Assembly (NCBI RefSeq): GCF_036370855.1
Contig: NC_088112.1
Location: 19,212,469 to 19,276,468 of the forward strand
Reading direction: 5' to 3'
Source of the DNA: Dromaius novaehollandiae
Lineage: Eukaryota; Chordata; Aves; Casuariiformes; Dromaiidae
Length of the DNA: 64,000 nucleotides
The position numbers and the translations under genes are program-made. This document shows positions 25,356-37,700 of the stretch, piece by piece; the stretch's first letter is position 1; the number at the start of each line of letters is the position of its first letter. The notes under the pieces were generated by a model that had not been told where the DNA came from, did not search any database, and saw only the letters and a list, made by a program, of their open reading frames with translations.

Positions 25356-28354
25356 AGCATGATTTATCTGGGAAGGAATTTGCCCTCAGTGTCGATCTCC
25401 TTAAAAGAGCCGGTAACGAAAATAGCAGTGGGCTGTTAGCAAATTAACCAGTTGTCATGTGCAGCGACTTTTTCCCCTTGTCCCAAAACAGGAAATTCTC
25501 TTTCCAGCGTCCCTGTCGATCCTTGGTCTTTATCCAGCAGGTAGCGACGGCGGGGCTGAACGGGAAAGAAGATGGTTACCGCTTTTGGGTGATTTGCAAT
25601 GCCGAAGGCTGCTTTGCCCCAAGCTCACAGCGGTTCTCCCGCGGCCCAACAGCCAGGACTGCGGATATCGGGAAGCGGGACTGGAATCACAATTGGCTGG
25701 CGCAGAAACGATCGGCTTAATAGCGTTTGGGAAACCTAAAGTGAATTGGTTGGGGGGAAAAATAAAACAAAACAAACAAAAAAAACCCCAACTGCCAGCA
25801 AAGCCCCAAAGAAAACAGGCTCTCTTTTGTAGGTTCAGCGTACAAACTCTCCCACACAGCCTGGAGCTGAGTTTTGGATCGAGGCCGCATCTTGGCTTCA
25901 CTTTACTAGCCAAAAACAAAGGAGCAGATTTACTGGGGGCAGGGCTGGGCTGAGCTGGGGAGGCTGTTATCTCCCCTCATCTGCTACCACTATTGTCTGC
26001 TGTAGTTTATGTTTCCCTATCGAAACCCCAGCCGCAACCGGCTTCACGTCTCCGTGCAGCGCGACGGAAGATGACAAGTCTCATTCACTCCGAAAAGCTC
26101 CTTGTCTCTGACAGATCTCCGGAGCTAGGCAGAGTTTTGCCCATAGCACGCAAGCTTTTGGTGATAAAGAAGGGATATCAGCCCAAAATACTTGGCCGGA
26201 CTCTCGGTGGCCTCATCCCACCTGGAGGAGCAGAGCTGCCGGAGGCAGCACAGAGGCTCCAGGGAGTCAGATGTTGGATCCATCGCCTCACTCCAACCCT
26301 GAGACTTCATAAAGATCATTGTGGGCCCAGGAAGGGAAACAGGCCAGTTCCCTCCAACAATTCCTACCCCATGATTTAGAAACAGATTTTTTATCAAGTC
26401 TTTTTACTAGTTTTGTTATTGGCAAAAAATCTTTGTTTTAGGCTTTTGCTAAAAAAAAAAAAAAAAATCCATTGGAAAGTTTAATGAACCTTTAAAGAAA
26501 TCACTGCAAGGACTGCCAAATTAACCTGCCAAAACAGTATTATCGAGCGCCTGGAAATTCATGACAAGGAAATGCAAGTTTAATGTACCTCATTTAATTC
26601 ATATTATTCTGAGGAATCAGCAGGTGTATTTCTCTTAAGCACATGAGGTGCTAATGGAAGACAGTGTGCAGTCATTAAGCCTGTGCCCTTTCTAGGACTG
26701 AAAAAAAACAATCAGAAGGAAAAATACTCTTTCCTCTCTCCCCAGAGCCCTCCAGAGGCAGAGAGGGTTTTTCAGTCTCTCTCTCTTTTAAGGTCCAGCA
26801 TTCTTACTCTTTTCCACTGCTTACACCAGCATTTATCCTCCAGTTGCTTCACTGTAATTCCAATGTCCCATTCAAACACAGTTAACTTTATGCACCACTT
26901 CCTAAATATGGAGCAACTTAGGGCCTGCATTTGCAGTAGCTAGGTAAATATGAATAAATGAGTGAGTTCCTACAGCACAGCTGAAATATCTGCGCTGAGT
27001 AACTGAGAGTCGCTGATGTGGCCTGTTGTAGAAGAGCAGGCTGGTTTGATTGCCCAAAAGTCCACAGAAACCAAAAACAGGGCAAAGAAAAGCAAATTCA
27101 GAAAAAAACTTGTACAGCATGTGAAAGGATGGCATGAGCAGTAAGTGGAAATATGGTAGGAGCTGGGAATTGCCTGGGCCCACATCCTCGCTGATGTAAC
27201 CGGTGAGATGGGGCAGGGCCGTGTTTCGGGCATGGGGCTAGGAGACGTGCACGTCCCCAATCTGCCGGGGACGCCCCAAAGCGTGTCTGACCTGTTCTCC
27301 GCTCCATCCACATTTTGTACACTTCAGACGCAGACTGAGATCCTGAAGACCCTTGTTCCCCCGCTCTCTCACCCGGGAAGCACTTAAAGACCTCACTTGA
27401 AACTTCACCAAGCACTTCATTAAGCTTCTGCATATGCCCAGAGCTGGTCCAGCCCCCGCTGCCGAGCACGGCATCCCGCCGGTTCCCCTCCTGCGTGCAA
27501 AGCCCACGGCAGCAGGCCAGGCGTCTCCCGAGGTGCAGCTGCAGCCAGCACTGCACCCGCACGGGAACCAAACGTCCAGGCTGAATTCCCTTTTTCTGCA
27601 TGAAGAATTTGAAAGCCACATCTTTCGCCTCCCAAGAGAGCGTCGTAGCCACCAAAGTATTGGCAGGTATTTGTGAATGCATTTTTTTACCCTGCAGTTA
27701 CAAGCGCACAGACAAAAAATTCGAGATTCACAGATGCGGAGAGCCTGACGTAACAGCACAGCAGCTGGGGTTCCAGGCTCGGGTAGGGTGAAAGGGGGGA
27801 GGATTCTGCTCTTTGCTTCCAAAACTGCTCCATCTGATGGCAAGTTAATGTAAAACAGATCTGCAATGCTAGCAGCGAGAGCGGCGGTCTGCTAGGAGCC
27901 GTGGTTGAGGAGCCGGCCCTCCGCTCTCGTCTCGGAGCCCTGCTCCTCCTGCAGCATCCCGGCAGCGGGCCAGTGCTCCAGCCCAGCAGCCCTCACTCGC
28001 TCTTCGGCAACAGCCGGGGATTTGTTCAAATAAAAACCTCTGCAGTTACCTCCTGCCATCGCTGTGCCAACACTGCTTCTCTGTAGGAACATTCCTGGTG
28101 CTGTGGACAGGCTGGCTCTGGGATATGCTCTGTGAAGACACGATCTTGGATGAAAACGGAGCAAAGAAATTGCTCAGGGTGAAGAAGGAATGGCTACAAG
28201 TTGCCTATGAATGTACTTTCACTGGAAACTAGAAAATCACCCCAATCTTTAGGAGGCTCCCAGAAGCCTGCCAGCGGGAGTTGCAGACTGCAGAAACACC
28301 AACGTGCTCTTAGCACAGAAGCCTGTTTAAGAAGGGGGTTGCATGAACTTGTCC
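25356..28354. other. Mixed-composition non-coding DNA
   Basis: Two overlapping minus-strand frames of about 200 codons (27098-27843) are GC-driven. They are cysteine- and arginine-rich without domain signature, so I do not call them genes. An A17 run lies at 26451-26467. Confidence 0.5.
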
Positions 28355-28445
28355 ATCACAGCACCATCCGAAAGGGGCCTTCTAGACCACCGAATCCAGT
28401 GCTGCATCCTCAAGGCAGCAGCCTGGGACCTGGGCAAGATGTTTG
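28355..28445 (+). mobile_element. Possible CR1 3'-UTR fragment
   Basis: GAAAGGGGCCTTCTAGACCA followed by CCGAATCCAGTGCTGC resembles the CR1 'gaagggaccttctagatcatctaatccag' segment. It is short and degraded. Confidence 0.3.
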
Positions 28446-29839
28446 AACAGGAGCGTTACCTACCCCGTGTCCCCCAAGGCTGGCAATACTCACTGGTGCT
28501 TTCTGTCTTCTCATCTTAAGTGGAGCTGGTGAGCCTGCAAGTAACGATATCGCAGAGCGTCACTCTCCCTGGACCGTGCAAAAGGAACCTCCGCCACAGA
28601 AATGCTTCTGGGCATTGAACAGAGGAGGAGAGCTGGTAACAAGACAGTAAGAAACGGATCTTTCTTGACAGGCTTCCATGTGGAAACCAGCCCTAGAGAG
28701 AGCTTTCTGCAGCTCACCAGCGTTCGCTGCTCCACCTGCTTTCGGGGCAAGGTGCGTGGCAGCTCGGCACGCAAAACTAGGATTTCCGACAGAGCCTCCC
28801 TACCGAGATGGGCTGGATGCATCGTAACAGGAGATGAAAGAGGGGGTTGGAAGAGAGAAAGGGAGCTAATCTGCCACTTCCCAGTATAGACCGTGCTAAA
28901 AAGATTACAACACTTTCTGCAGGTCAGAGTAGGGCAGTTTGAAGCAATAACACTGTTTCCCTTGTTTCAATAGACTTTCTTGTTGGACACTGAAAAAGGC
29001 AATCCTTGGGACGTTCTGCATCCGCATTGCTCAGTATTGATGCCCCTTTGCCTCCGCCGGTCTTCATTTCCATGCGGATATTTGCAGAACCTCTGCAGTG
29101 CCGTGGAGGGGAAGAGCAGGGCGCAGAGCTGCCGGGCGAGCGGGACTCGGGCACAAGCTTCCCAGCCTCCTGCCCTCCATCTCCCTGGGCGCTGCGGGTT
29201 TCTGGAAACAATGTTGGATTGCTCCTGCTTACTAAATCAGTCCCAGTTTTTACAGTACCATTTAAACTACTTCCTCAGGAAATTTCACAGGCACACTGGC
29301 AGGCATTGATTTCAAGCAGAAAATATCCCAGCAGGAAACTTAAAAAGGAAAGATGTGCTGTAATTATATCTCTTCTGAGTTTGCAAGAATGAGAAAGAGA
29401 AGACATCAGCTAACACATGCACCGAGCCTATAATGTGAAGTAATGCTGTAATTAATACAATCAAAGCTTTCAGGGCACTTTCCTTGCAATCAGCACCGCG
29501 ATGCCCAAGCGCGCAGTACGCCGTTTTGTGACACACGCGATCGCAGCCGTGCAGTTGTTAAATGGTGCAGAGCATCTCACCTCCCCACAATGCGGTTAAA
29601 CGAGCACTAGCAATTAAATATCTGTAACGGTTTCTGGTTCAGAAAAAGGGATTGGGATGCAAACCTAGGTTTTCAGTCAGTTTCTAGAAATAATACATGT
29701 CCCAGTAGAAAAGAAACAAAAGCACTGCAAATGTGGATAAAGACTGAGAAGGTCTGCAAGAAAGCACTTCACACTGTCACGACAGTAGACAGCAATTCTT
29801 GGACAGCAGTGCTGAAAGTAGGGAGTCAAATTAGGATTT
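28446..29839. other. Non-coding DNA, nothing recognised
   Basis: Mixed composition. No splice-bounded coding sequence recognised on either strand. Confidence 0.5.
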
Positions 29840-29965
29840 GTAAGGATTTATCGAGGGGTTAACCTTCCTAGCCAAGGTCACTCAGGACGGGGTTGCAACC
29901 ACAGACCATTTCAAACATGCTGCGAGTCAGCACCAGCGGCCACCGAGCAGTAGCTCTTCTCACTT
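29840..29965 (+). repeat. MIR-type SINE tail
   Basis: GAGGGGTTAACCTTCCTAGC followed by CAAGGTCACTCAGGAC, then GGGTTGCAACCACAGACC and GCGGCCACCGAGCAG. This follows the MIR order 'gaggttaagtgacttgcccaaggtcacacagg...gggaatcgaacccaga...ccactgagc'. Confidence 0.55.
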
Positions 29966-30588
29966 CTCCCCGTCCCAGCCGTCCTTGAGCTTGTGCTGCA
30001 GAAGGCAACAGCCCTGTGTGTCACCGCCAGGCCCCGAGTCATCCAGCCCTGCCCAAAGCATCGAACCCAATGTTTTTCCCCAAAGGATGAACCGGAAGGA
30101 TTTGGGTTTTGCAAAGTTTTGACTATGCCATTGAAAAAAAAAAAAAATCACTACTTGCCTGGACATTTTCCATATGGAAACTCGAGATTTTTTAAAACTG
30201 ATTTTGCAGAAGCAGTATATAGTAGGCAGTTTTTCATCTCTCATCTATATAATTTAAACCCTATTTTGACTTTGCCACATATGTTCAGATACAAGTGTCA
30301 CATTTGCTTATAAAAGGTGAAATGCACTTATTATTTTACATTTCTCCTCAGAGCAGATTTACCTGTCCCCATCTGCAGAAAAAAACAAACAAAACCCCAA
30401 AAGCTTGCTATTGGCACAAACACGAAATTCAGGCACAACTTTACAGCTACGATTTTATACGTCTGCTTTGTAGGCAGGGCGTCACGAGCGCCGCTCCTTT
30501 CTTGCTCTGATGCTGCCTTGCAGCGATTTCACTTTCCTCACAGCTTAACAAGGAAAAAACAAAAAAAGAAAGCAAGATTTTATTGCAA
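29966..30588. other. Non-coding DNA
   Basis: AT-rich, no exon recognised. If the promoter at 30.6 kb is active leftward, the first transcribed sequence starts at its right end. Confidence 0.45.
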
Positions 30589-30620
30589 GGCTCCGCTGTG
30601 CGTTATTACCAGCGAGCGGC

Positions 30621-30628
30621 TATTTATA
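30621..30628 (-). promoter_or_regulatory. TATA box of a predicted minus-strand promoter
   Basis: On the minus strand the sequence reads GGGGTATAAATAGCCGC, a full TATAWAWR match in GC-rich flanks. A CpG island lies immediately upstream (30641-30800 in + coordinates). A CA initiator dinucleotide lies about 29 bases downstream (A at 30599). Spacing and context fit a core promoter transcribing leftward. On the plus strand the same bases resemble a MEF2-type site instead. Confidence 0.45.
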
Positions 30629-30640
30629 CCCCTCGGAACA

Positions 30641-30800
30641 ATAGGCGACCTTGGCCCGCGCGAGTGTGGGGACGCCCCCGCGCTCGCATTGTCCCGGGGC
30701 GTCCCCACCCCGCGGCCGGCACCGCGCCCAAGCAGCCCCGGGGCCGGGCGCCGCGCGAGGGCCAGCGCCGCTGCGAGCGGGGCCTCCCGGCAGAGCAAGA
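30641..30800. promoter_or_regulatory. CpG island, densest in the window
   Basis: Nearly every few bases hold a CpG. The block contains a perfect 13-bp inverted repeat and abuts the minus-strand TATA box. Frames through it are compositional. By synteny with other amniotes it could be a 5' end for the next gene beyond TGFBI, but no coding exon supports that here. Confidence 0.6.
30666..30708. repeat. Perfect 13-bp inverted repeat (GC-rich hairpin)
   Basis: GTGGGGACGCCCC (30666-30678) and its exact reverse complement (30696-30708) flank a 17-base spacer. It could form a very stable hairpin, or be two opposed copies of a GC-box-like factor site. Confidence 0.9.
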
Positions 30801-32289
30801 CGCTCTTCCCCTTTTTCTCTCCTTTTTACAGATCCTCCTTTTTCCAGTGCTACCTACTGCACGTGCGTGCGAGGTAGAAGGTGCAAGAAGGACAAGCTGC
30901 TTCATGCTGCTTTCGGTCTGGAGCAGCACGTCCACCCGCCGGGGCCTGGAGACTTCATCGAGAAGTTCTCTCCTTCTCCCATCGCGCAGAAATCAAACCT
31001 TGGCAAACTAGCGAAAGCAAGCGTGAGTCTTCCTTATGCCAGGACGTTGGGCAGCCCAGAGATCAGGGAAGCCACCTGCACTACCCGGCTGCAAGTCACA
31101 TTCCTTTTCTACCTGATTTAGACCAGGGCCTTGAATTTGCAGCTTAAATCCAAGGAGATGGCACCACCCCTCCCTCATGCTAACGTTTTGGGGTAGAAAC
31201 GTCATTTGCTTCCATTTGAATTTAGGATTTCCCAACACGAGTGCAATCAAGTCGACACATTTGCATAAAGGCGCTTGAGAAGCCGGGTTCCCCATCTCCC
31301 AGTAAAAGCCATTGCGTTGCAAAAGCCGCCCGTGCACGCCAGCGAGGCCAGGCAGAGGACCTGTCTCTGCACGCAGCAGCAGAGGCCGTGCCGTTAACCC
31401 CTCCGCAGGCAGAACCGAGGCTTCAGAGACCGTTTGGACTTTACTGGAGCAGTTATTTAAGGCTGAACGATTTCCTCCTCCCTCTTCTAATAGTATCTTC
31501 AACTGGCACCGATCCCAGTGGAAAGAGGAACCTGCCAAGGAAGTAGTTCTGAGTTGCAGCAACTCTGCTGGGAGATTTTAATTTCTATCTAGCATGACTG
31601 GGTATAAATAAATCCAATAACAATTGGACGAGAGGTTAGATTGCCTTCAAAATCCCCAGAAGAGCTGCAAAAACAACACGGAGAGGATACAGAGCTGCCC
31701 AAGAGGCAGCGTGTGCCAGGGCACACCTGCAGCAACCCCAGCTGGCCTCAAGAACAACACCCGTCGTGTCACGTAACACCGGGAGGACCGGCAAAGTGCC
31801 CAGGCAGCGCCCGGAGCAGCATCGGCTCCTTAGGTCCATTAAAAGGCTGGAGGCAACTCCACGTCACTGGACTGGCTCCCCTCATCCCTGTACTCCGCTG
31901 AGGCTACTCGCTGTGGATGATATGCAACTCCGTGCCCTTTTTTCAAGTCTTGCTCCAGCTGTTGCTAAAAGAAACTGCAGTCTGGTATTCAGGTCAATAT
32001 TTCATGTTGTTTTTCTCCCAGCCTGCGCTAGCGAGGGAAGCCTCGGAGCAGGAATTCTGAGAAGGAATTTTTTTGCTGACGCTATTTGGAGTAGAGGTTC
32101 AGGGGCAAGTAAACAGACAAAAACATTCGCGAGCAGCAGGCCTGCTATTAACCTCTGCTTCCAGATGGCTTCCTTTGCAACGCGCTGGAATTGCTATTCT
32201 GCCACAGCGAGCATTGTGCTAGCAGGCAGCACCGCTCTTAAGCGGTACCTTAAGCTCCTTTTTGCTGGAGCTGACTCAAATGGACCCAC
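30801..32289. other. Non-coding DNA, nothing recognised
   Basis: Mixed composition. Frames of 180-190 codons (31008-31562 minus, 31766-32329 plus) show no family resemblance. Confidence 0.45.
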
Positions 32290-32600
32290 CCGCAACCCCC
32301 AGCGCAGGCTGGAGCCAGACCCGCAGTAAGGATCGCTGTGGGATTAGGCTCACGAAGAGCCGCCCTCGCTTTACAGAACAGCGAACCAGCGTTGAGCAGT
32401 TAGGGCAGAAAAGCTCGCCGCTGTTTCGGGAGCCGATGGAGGCGGCGATGGGAGCACACACTCCCCGTGCTTGCCCTGAAGAGGGCAGTGCTGCCAGCGC
32501 TTTCGCTCCGGCCTTGCAAAGTCCTCCCGCGGCGCAGCTCCGGCGATGCTGGCCCGCACCCGGGTGCCGCAAGGGTAGCGAGCTACCTCGCTCTGCTCAG
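32290..32600. promoter_or_regulatory. CpG-rich island
   Basis: Roughly 25 CpGs in 310 bp, well above the surroundings. No TATA box or recognisable exon was seen. Confidence 0.45.
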
Positions 32601-34659
32601 ATCCCCAGTTGCCAACAGGGCTACACTCATGGACTAGACCTTAGTCTTTTACACCTACGTGTTACTCCTTGTGGGAGCTTCTGATGGTATTTTCCTCTCG
32701 GGGAGGCTCCTTTTCTCTGGTCCCACCAAGACCAGCAACTCTTCTGCAGGGCACCAACAAAGGACACGAGAAGTCCTTATTCTGCTTTCCAAGCAACTCT
32801 CTCTTCTGAGAGGGGAGAGGAAAAGAAATCCCACAGCGTTACCACATCATACTCCAAGAGTGGTGGCAGAGGTAGGGGAAGCAGGAGCAGGGGGTGGAGC
32901 ATTTATGCCATCCATAAGGGACCTCGTCCCTCCACTGAAAGCTGGATGTGCATTAGCCCTCTCAGCCCGATGGTCATCATGGGTCAGACCACGGCACAGC
33001 ACATGGTGCCAGGGGAGCAGGGAGTCGTATACCGGGCAGAACTGCACCCTTCGACCAGGACGTGCCAGGCACCTTCTACAAAGCTTGTGCCCAGGCACCC
33101 CAACGAAGTCCAGGTTGGGACACAACCACTCTGTGTAATTCACTGAAATCCTTCAGCAGCACTTGCTCCAGCCCAGTCCAAAAAACCCACCTGTGGGGGA
33201 AGCCTTTGAGAAGCAGCCCTGCTAATTCAAGACAAGGAACACTATTCTTCAGCACTGCCTGAAGAACTTCGGGTGGGAAACGAGGGGTTTGGTTAGATGG
33301 CAGCTCGCCTGGCAGAGCACAGTCAAGTCCTGTGCGCAATATTAATTAAAAGTGTTTAAATAAAAAGTGTTAAATAAAAGTGTGGTCATAAGCCTTTAAA
33401 AAAAAAAAAAAAAAAAAAAAAACAGTTTTGGTTTGTATGGTTTACTCTGTTAGATCAAAGGCACTAAAACCTTGAGAAATAAGCCACAATGAAGAGCAAT
33501 AACTTTCCTTTCGAGTAGGTCCTGGAAAGAGATGGACTCATCTCTTGATTTTTTTTTTTAATATATTTTTTTTAAAACTGCAAGGCCATAGTTATAGCTG
33601 TGAGAAAACCTCTTACATTTTGGACGTGAGATCTTGCTGACTTAAGGAATTTCACAGATGCCCAGTGCGTTTTTGAGGCTTGGAATGAGTTTGGTTGTGT
33701 TGAAATGTTGTTCTGTTGCTAAAACAGGTTCATTCTCCTCTAGCCCACTGGATCCAGCTCTTCCATCGCTCCCATGGCCATGCCCAAACCACATCGACAT
33801 TAATGCCTGTGAAGTGGGGGAGGACTTTTACTGTATGTGACTCTGAACTACCTCTTTACTTCCCGCCTCTTTTTTCCATTTGTGTTTTAACTATGTCCTT
33901 CTCCTCCACTGAGTCCAAGCTATCTTTCCATGCTTTCAGAGGTGCCTTTTGCCATTCCCTACTAGTCCTCTTTCCTCTGCCCCTTTTGCCTCTGCCCAGC
34001 CTGCTGGCAAATAGAGCTGCCTGAAAAATGCTGACTTCCTCCTCTCCACACCCAAGAAGGTTGTGTGCTAGAAAGGATTTTGCAGATAAGTGGAAGTTCA
34101 TTGTCTGAATCAAGCATCAGCATGAAACTACCAGAAATATGATGGACTGAAGGACAGTTTCTGAAAGCTGCATTTCACTTCTTATCTTCCCATTGCATGA
34201 ACAGGGACCAGCACTACATGGTGCAAACACCAGCTTGCCCTGACAACACAGTCAGGGCATCAAACTGAACTTAGTTCATAACTCACCATACTTGCATGGT
34301 ATGTGCCTATGTTTTTGTTATGTTTTTCCTGCACTTACTTTGGTGGGAAAGTTCTTCCTGAGAACAAAAACAAACATCCAAAGCCACCAAGAATGCTTTA
34401 TCCCACTATTACAGCCCTGATAACACACTGAGCCTTTCTGTTGCTGTATCCTGTACTCATCTCCCAGTACATTTCTGCTTCTGCTATGGTGCCTGCTTCT
34501 CTAAGTCTTTGTTTTAAGTAGCAGCTCTATACGTGGGAAAGTCATTCTCATCTGTTTTTAAAAAGTTGCCATCAGTTGTTCTTTTTTTTAATCCACGTTT
34601 GAGTGCACCACACTTCAAACATGCTCTGAATGCACCATGAATCAGCTATTGATTTTATT
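32601..34659. other. Non-coding DNA
   Basis: No recognised exon. It contains a possible retroposed 3' end (33359-33422), described separately. 33545-33575 is T/A-rich. Confidence 0.5.
33359..33422 (+). repeat. Poly(A) tract preceded by two AATAAA signals
   Basis: AATAAA occurs at 33359-33364 and 33373-33378, and a 25-base A run begins at 33398. A signal 19 bases before an A run is the layout left by reverse transcription of a polyadenylated RNA. The upstream body was not recognised and no clear target-site duplication was found. Confidence 0.45.
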
Positions 34660-34768
34660 TTATATATATATATATATACACACACACATACATATACATA
34701 TATATATATACACACATATATATATATATATACACACACATACACACACGTATATACACACACACACA
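34660..34768. repeat. Compound TA/CA microsatellite
   Basis: About 109 bp of alternating TA and CA blocks. It produces Tyr/Ile/His-rich artefactual open frames on both strands. Confidence 0.95.
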
Positions 34769-37700
34769 GTTTGCTCTGGGGCAATTTTGAATGATCATGT
34801 GCTGCCTCTAGCTCAATTTAATCCCCAATTCCTTCACTGAAAATGGTAGTCATCCACATGCAGAACACGGTTATTAATAAAGTGAGTCCTGACAACTGAA
34901 ATCCTTAGTAATTATGTGATAAAATGGGGACCCCAAAATCATCCTTCCACTTTTGCAACAGGCTCTTACTCCTTTGCATAAGTAGGCAAAGCTCAAAACG
35001 AGTCACTTTTCCATGAACGAGAAACAAAGGCTGCGAGTTGAGAACCACAAGTGCTCTAAATTATGTGCAGATTAATTCGCATATTGATGTTAAGGGGGTT
35101 TCCTTTCTTGATATGATCATTTCCTCTAGCTGCTGAACTTGGACGGGAGCCGTCCCCTTTGCCACCGTGACGGGCCGTAACCAGCGCTCGCCTCCGGCCT
35201 TGGCGCTTGCGTGTTTGCCGAGGGCTGCGAGTGCCGGCCTCCACTCGCCCCCTGCCCCGAAACAGCAGGCCTTCCCCAATGTCTAAGTGGGTTGTAGCTG
35301 AGTTTTGGTAGTGCGGTTGCAGGATGAGTCGTTATGGAAACACAAGCAGCGAGCTGCCTCAGCCTCATTCCTTTGCCGTCCAGGAAGCAAGGAAAGCCCC
35401 AAAGATTTCTCTTGTTTGTTGTTGCTCACACAGCAGAGATGACATATCCCCCTGGAAAACTCTCTGAAGTGTGACAGCCCTTTGCCAATTCACTGTCCTC
35501 CCATTAGGAAACTCAAATCATCTGCTCTTTAGTTTTAATTTCCTTCTTTGGGGCAAAATACAGCTTCTCCCTGCTGCCTTGCTTAGGGACCTCAAGGCAC
35601 CCCCCGTCCTTTCTTGAACTCTTGCTTCTCCCAGTCCTGGACCTCTTCTTCCCCTCCTGCCACCCAGGCACACCAGAGCCTCTGGGTCCCCCCGAACCCC
35701 AGAGCGTTCGTGCGGCAGCACAGATGTGCAGGTGCTGTTTTGACAAGGCGATTGAGCAACATCTCAAGGCAGCTGTCCCCAGACAGCACCACAGCAACAT
35801 CTGCCTCGGAGCCCCTTTTCCCATTGCCCGAGACGTGATTTCAGCATAAAGTGGAGTTTCCTCATTAGCTGCGGCTAAGATGCTCTGAGAATTATCCATC
35901 TACCTCATCACGCTGCTGATGATTAATGCTCCAAAGTCTTGGATGAAACCATTCTTCAAGAAAACAAAGGGCTACAAAGGGAAAAATATTCCCTATAGCC
36001 AAGCCCAACACCCACTGAAATCACCGTAAGTCTTTCCACTGGCTTCAGGGTCAATTGCATCGGTTGTTTTTCAGGAGATAACCTATGAATGGATGAGATT
36101 TCTGTTTGAGTCATCCACATTTACAACTAAATTTAGTTTCTTTCCCCAGCGGGTCTTTTATCTTGTCAATGCTGTTTACGTGAGGAGCTCTGTCCTTCTA
36201 TCACCTCTACACTGCAACAACCAGAAACCCAGCATCGCGCGCACTGTGGTTACCACAGACTGCAGAAGTGCAAAGCATCACCTCCCGACTTCCTACTCAA
36301 ACGCCTATTCATTTTTTTTCCTCAGTGTCAGCACTTGCCTCGCTCACGTACGTCGCCTTCCACAGCAAAATCTTTTCCCTCTATTGTGAAAATAGCACGT
36401 AACCATTAAAAAGAAGTAGGGCTTCATGTGCTTGACCATGTCCTCAGTAGTGTCAGCTTATATAGGCACTTTCTTAGACCAATTTAAATGAAATACCTGC
36501 TCAATCCTACTATCCCAATAGCGTACTCTGAAGGAACACGGTTCCCCTACGTATTCTCCAGAAATACCCTATGTAGTAGCTGTCAACGGGAACAACTGCG
36601 GCGCTGTCAGTCCTTGTCCTAGTGCTGGGACTCCTCTGTTGGACTCCAGACTAGCTCTTGCCGTACTCCCTTATTGATAACTTGGTCTAACAAGCAACAA
36701 AAGACCCCAGGAAACTGAGAACTGCGAAAAATCATACTGAAAAGGGGCTTGGAAAATAATAGCACAGCGTTCAGAGAGCCATTACACAATCACATGAATG
36801 AGCAGCTACAGAGTGAGCTATCACCGCATCTTTGTAGATCCAGGCATCAGAAAGTGATTAACCAGTAAACTCTATAGCTCGAAATCTTCAAAATATTTAA
36901 AAGAAATAAGGAATTGCTTATGTGTTAAAAGGGTTTAAGCAAATTGAGGCCAGAAGAGCTCTCCAAGAACACCCAGAGAAAACAAGCAGACGTGGGAAGA
37001 GAGTCCTCCAGATCCAAACCCACCCCTTGTCTCCTTCACCAAACTACCTCTCAAGTCAATTTAAGGGGATTTAGGAGCAGCTGGTGTGCTTTAAAAGGGG
37101 ATTGATGAAGACATGGGCAGATAGAAATGCAGTAATGATAGAGAAGACTAGGCAGCAATGAAACCTCCATCACACCACATTTGAGACTGAGGGGAACAAA
37201 GAAAAGCTGTAATTACTAGAAGGAAATGTTTCCAGAGCCAACAATTATCTAGTTAAAATATACAGGGCAGACCTGAGGACAAGCAGCCAGTCCATGTCCC
37301 TGAACTCGCCCTACATATAAACAAAGCAAGAAACCAGGCTTTCTGGCTTTTCACAGCCAGTCCTTACTTTGAGGGGTTCTTTTGGGCTGACATTCGCATT
37401 TATTATTGTCATGCAATGCACTGAAAATAACATCATCTCATTTGCCTACCTGTGGATTGCCCGTCTGTACGTAAAAAGAGTGACACCAAAGCTAAGGCTA
37501 CCGACCACACCTCTCCCCTCCCCAGGGCCCCGGAAGACTTGACACCCAGGGATGACTCATGGATCCCATGCCAAAGGGGATGCTACCAGCTCTTCACTAC
37601 TTCCTTAAGGAGAGAGAGAAAGCTCCAAGTCAATACAGCAGGATCACGTTGCGGGGGCGGGAGGGGGAAAAAGAAACCCCAAAAGCAAAACACGCATACA

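Noticed and set aside
27098..27843. Two overlapping minus-strand open frames of about 200 codons
   Set aside because: GC-rich composition, overlapping frames, Cys/Arg/Gly-rich translations without domains, and no splice context.
34572..34840. Tyr/Ile/His-repeat open frames on both strands
   Set aside because: They are translations of the TA/CA microsatellite.
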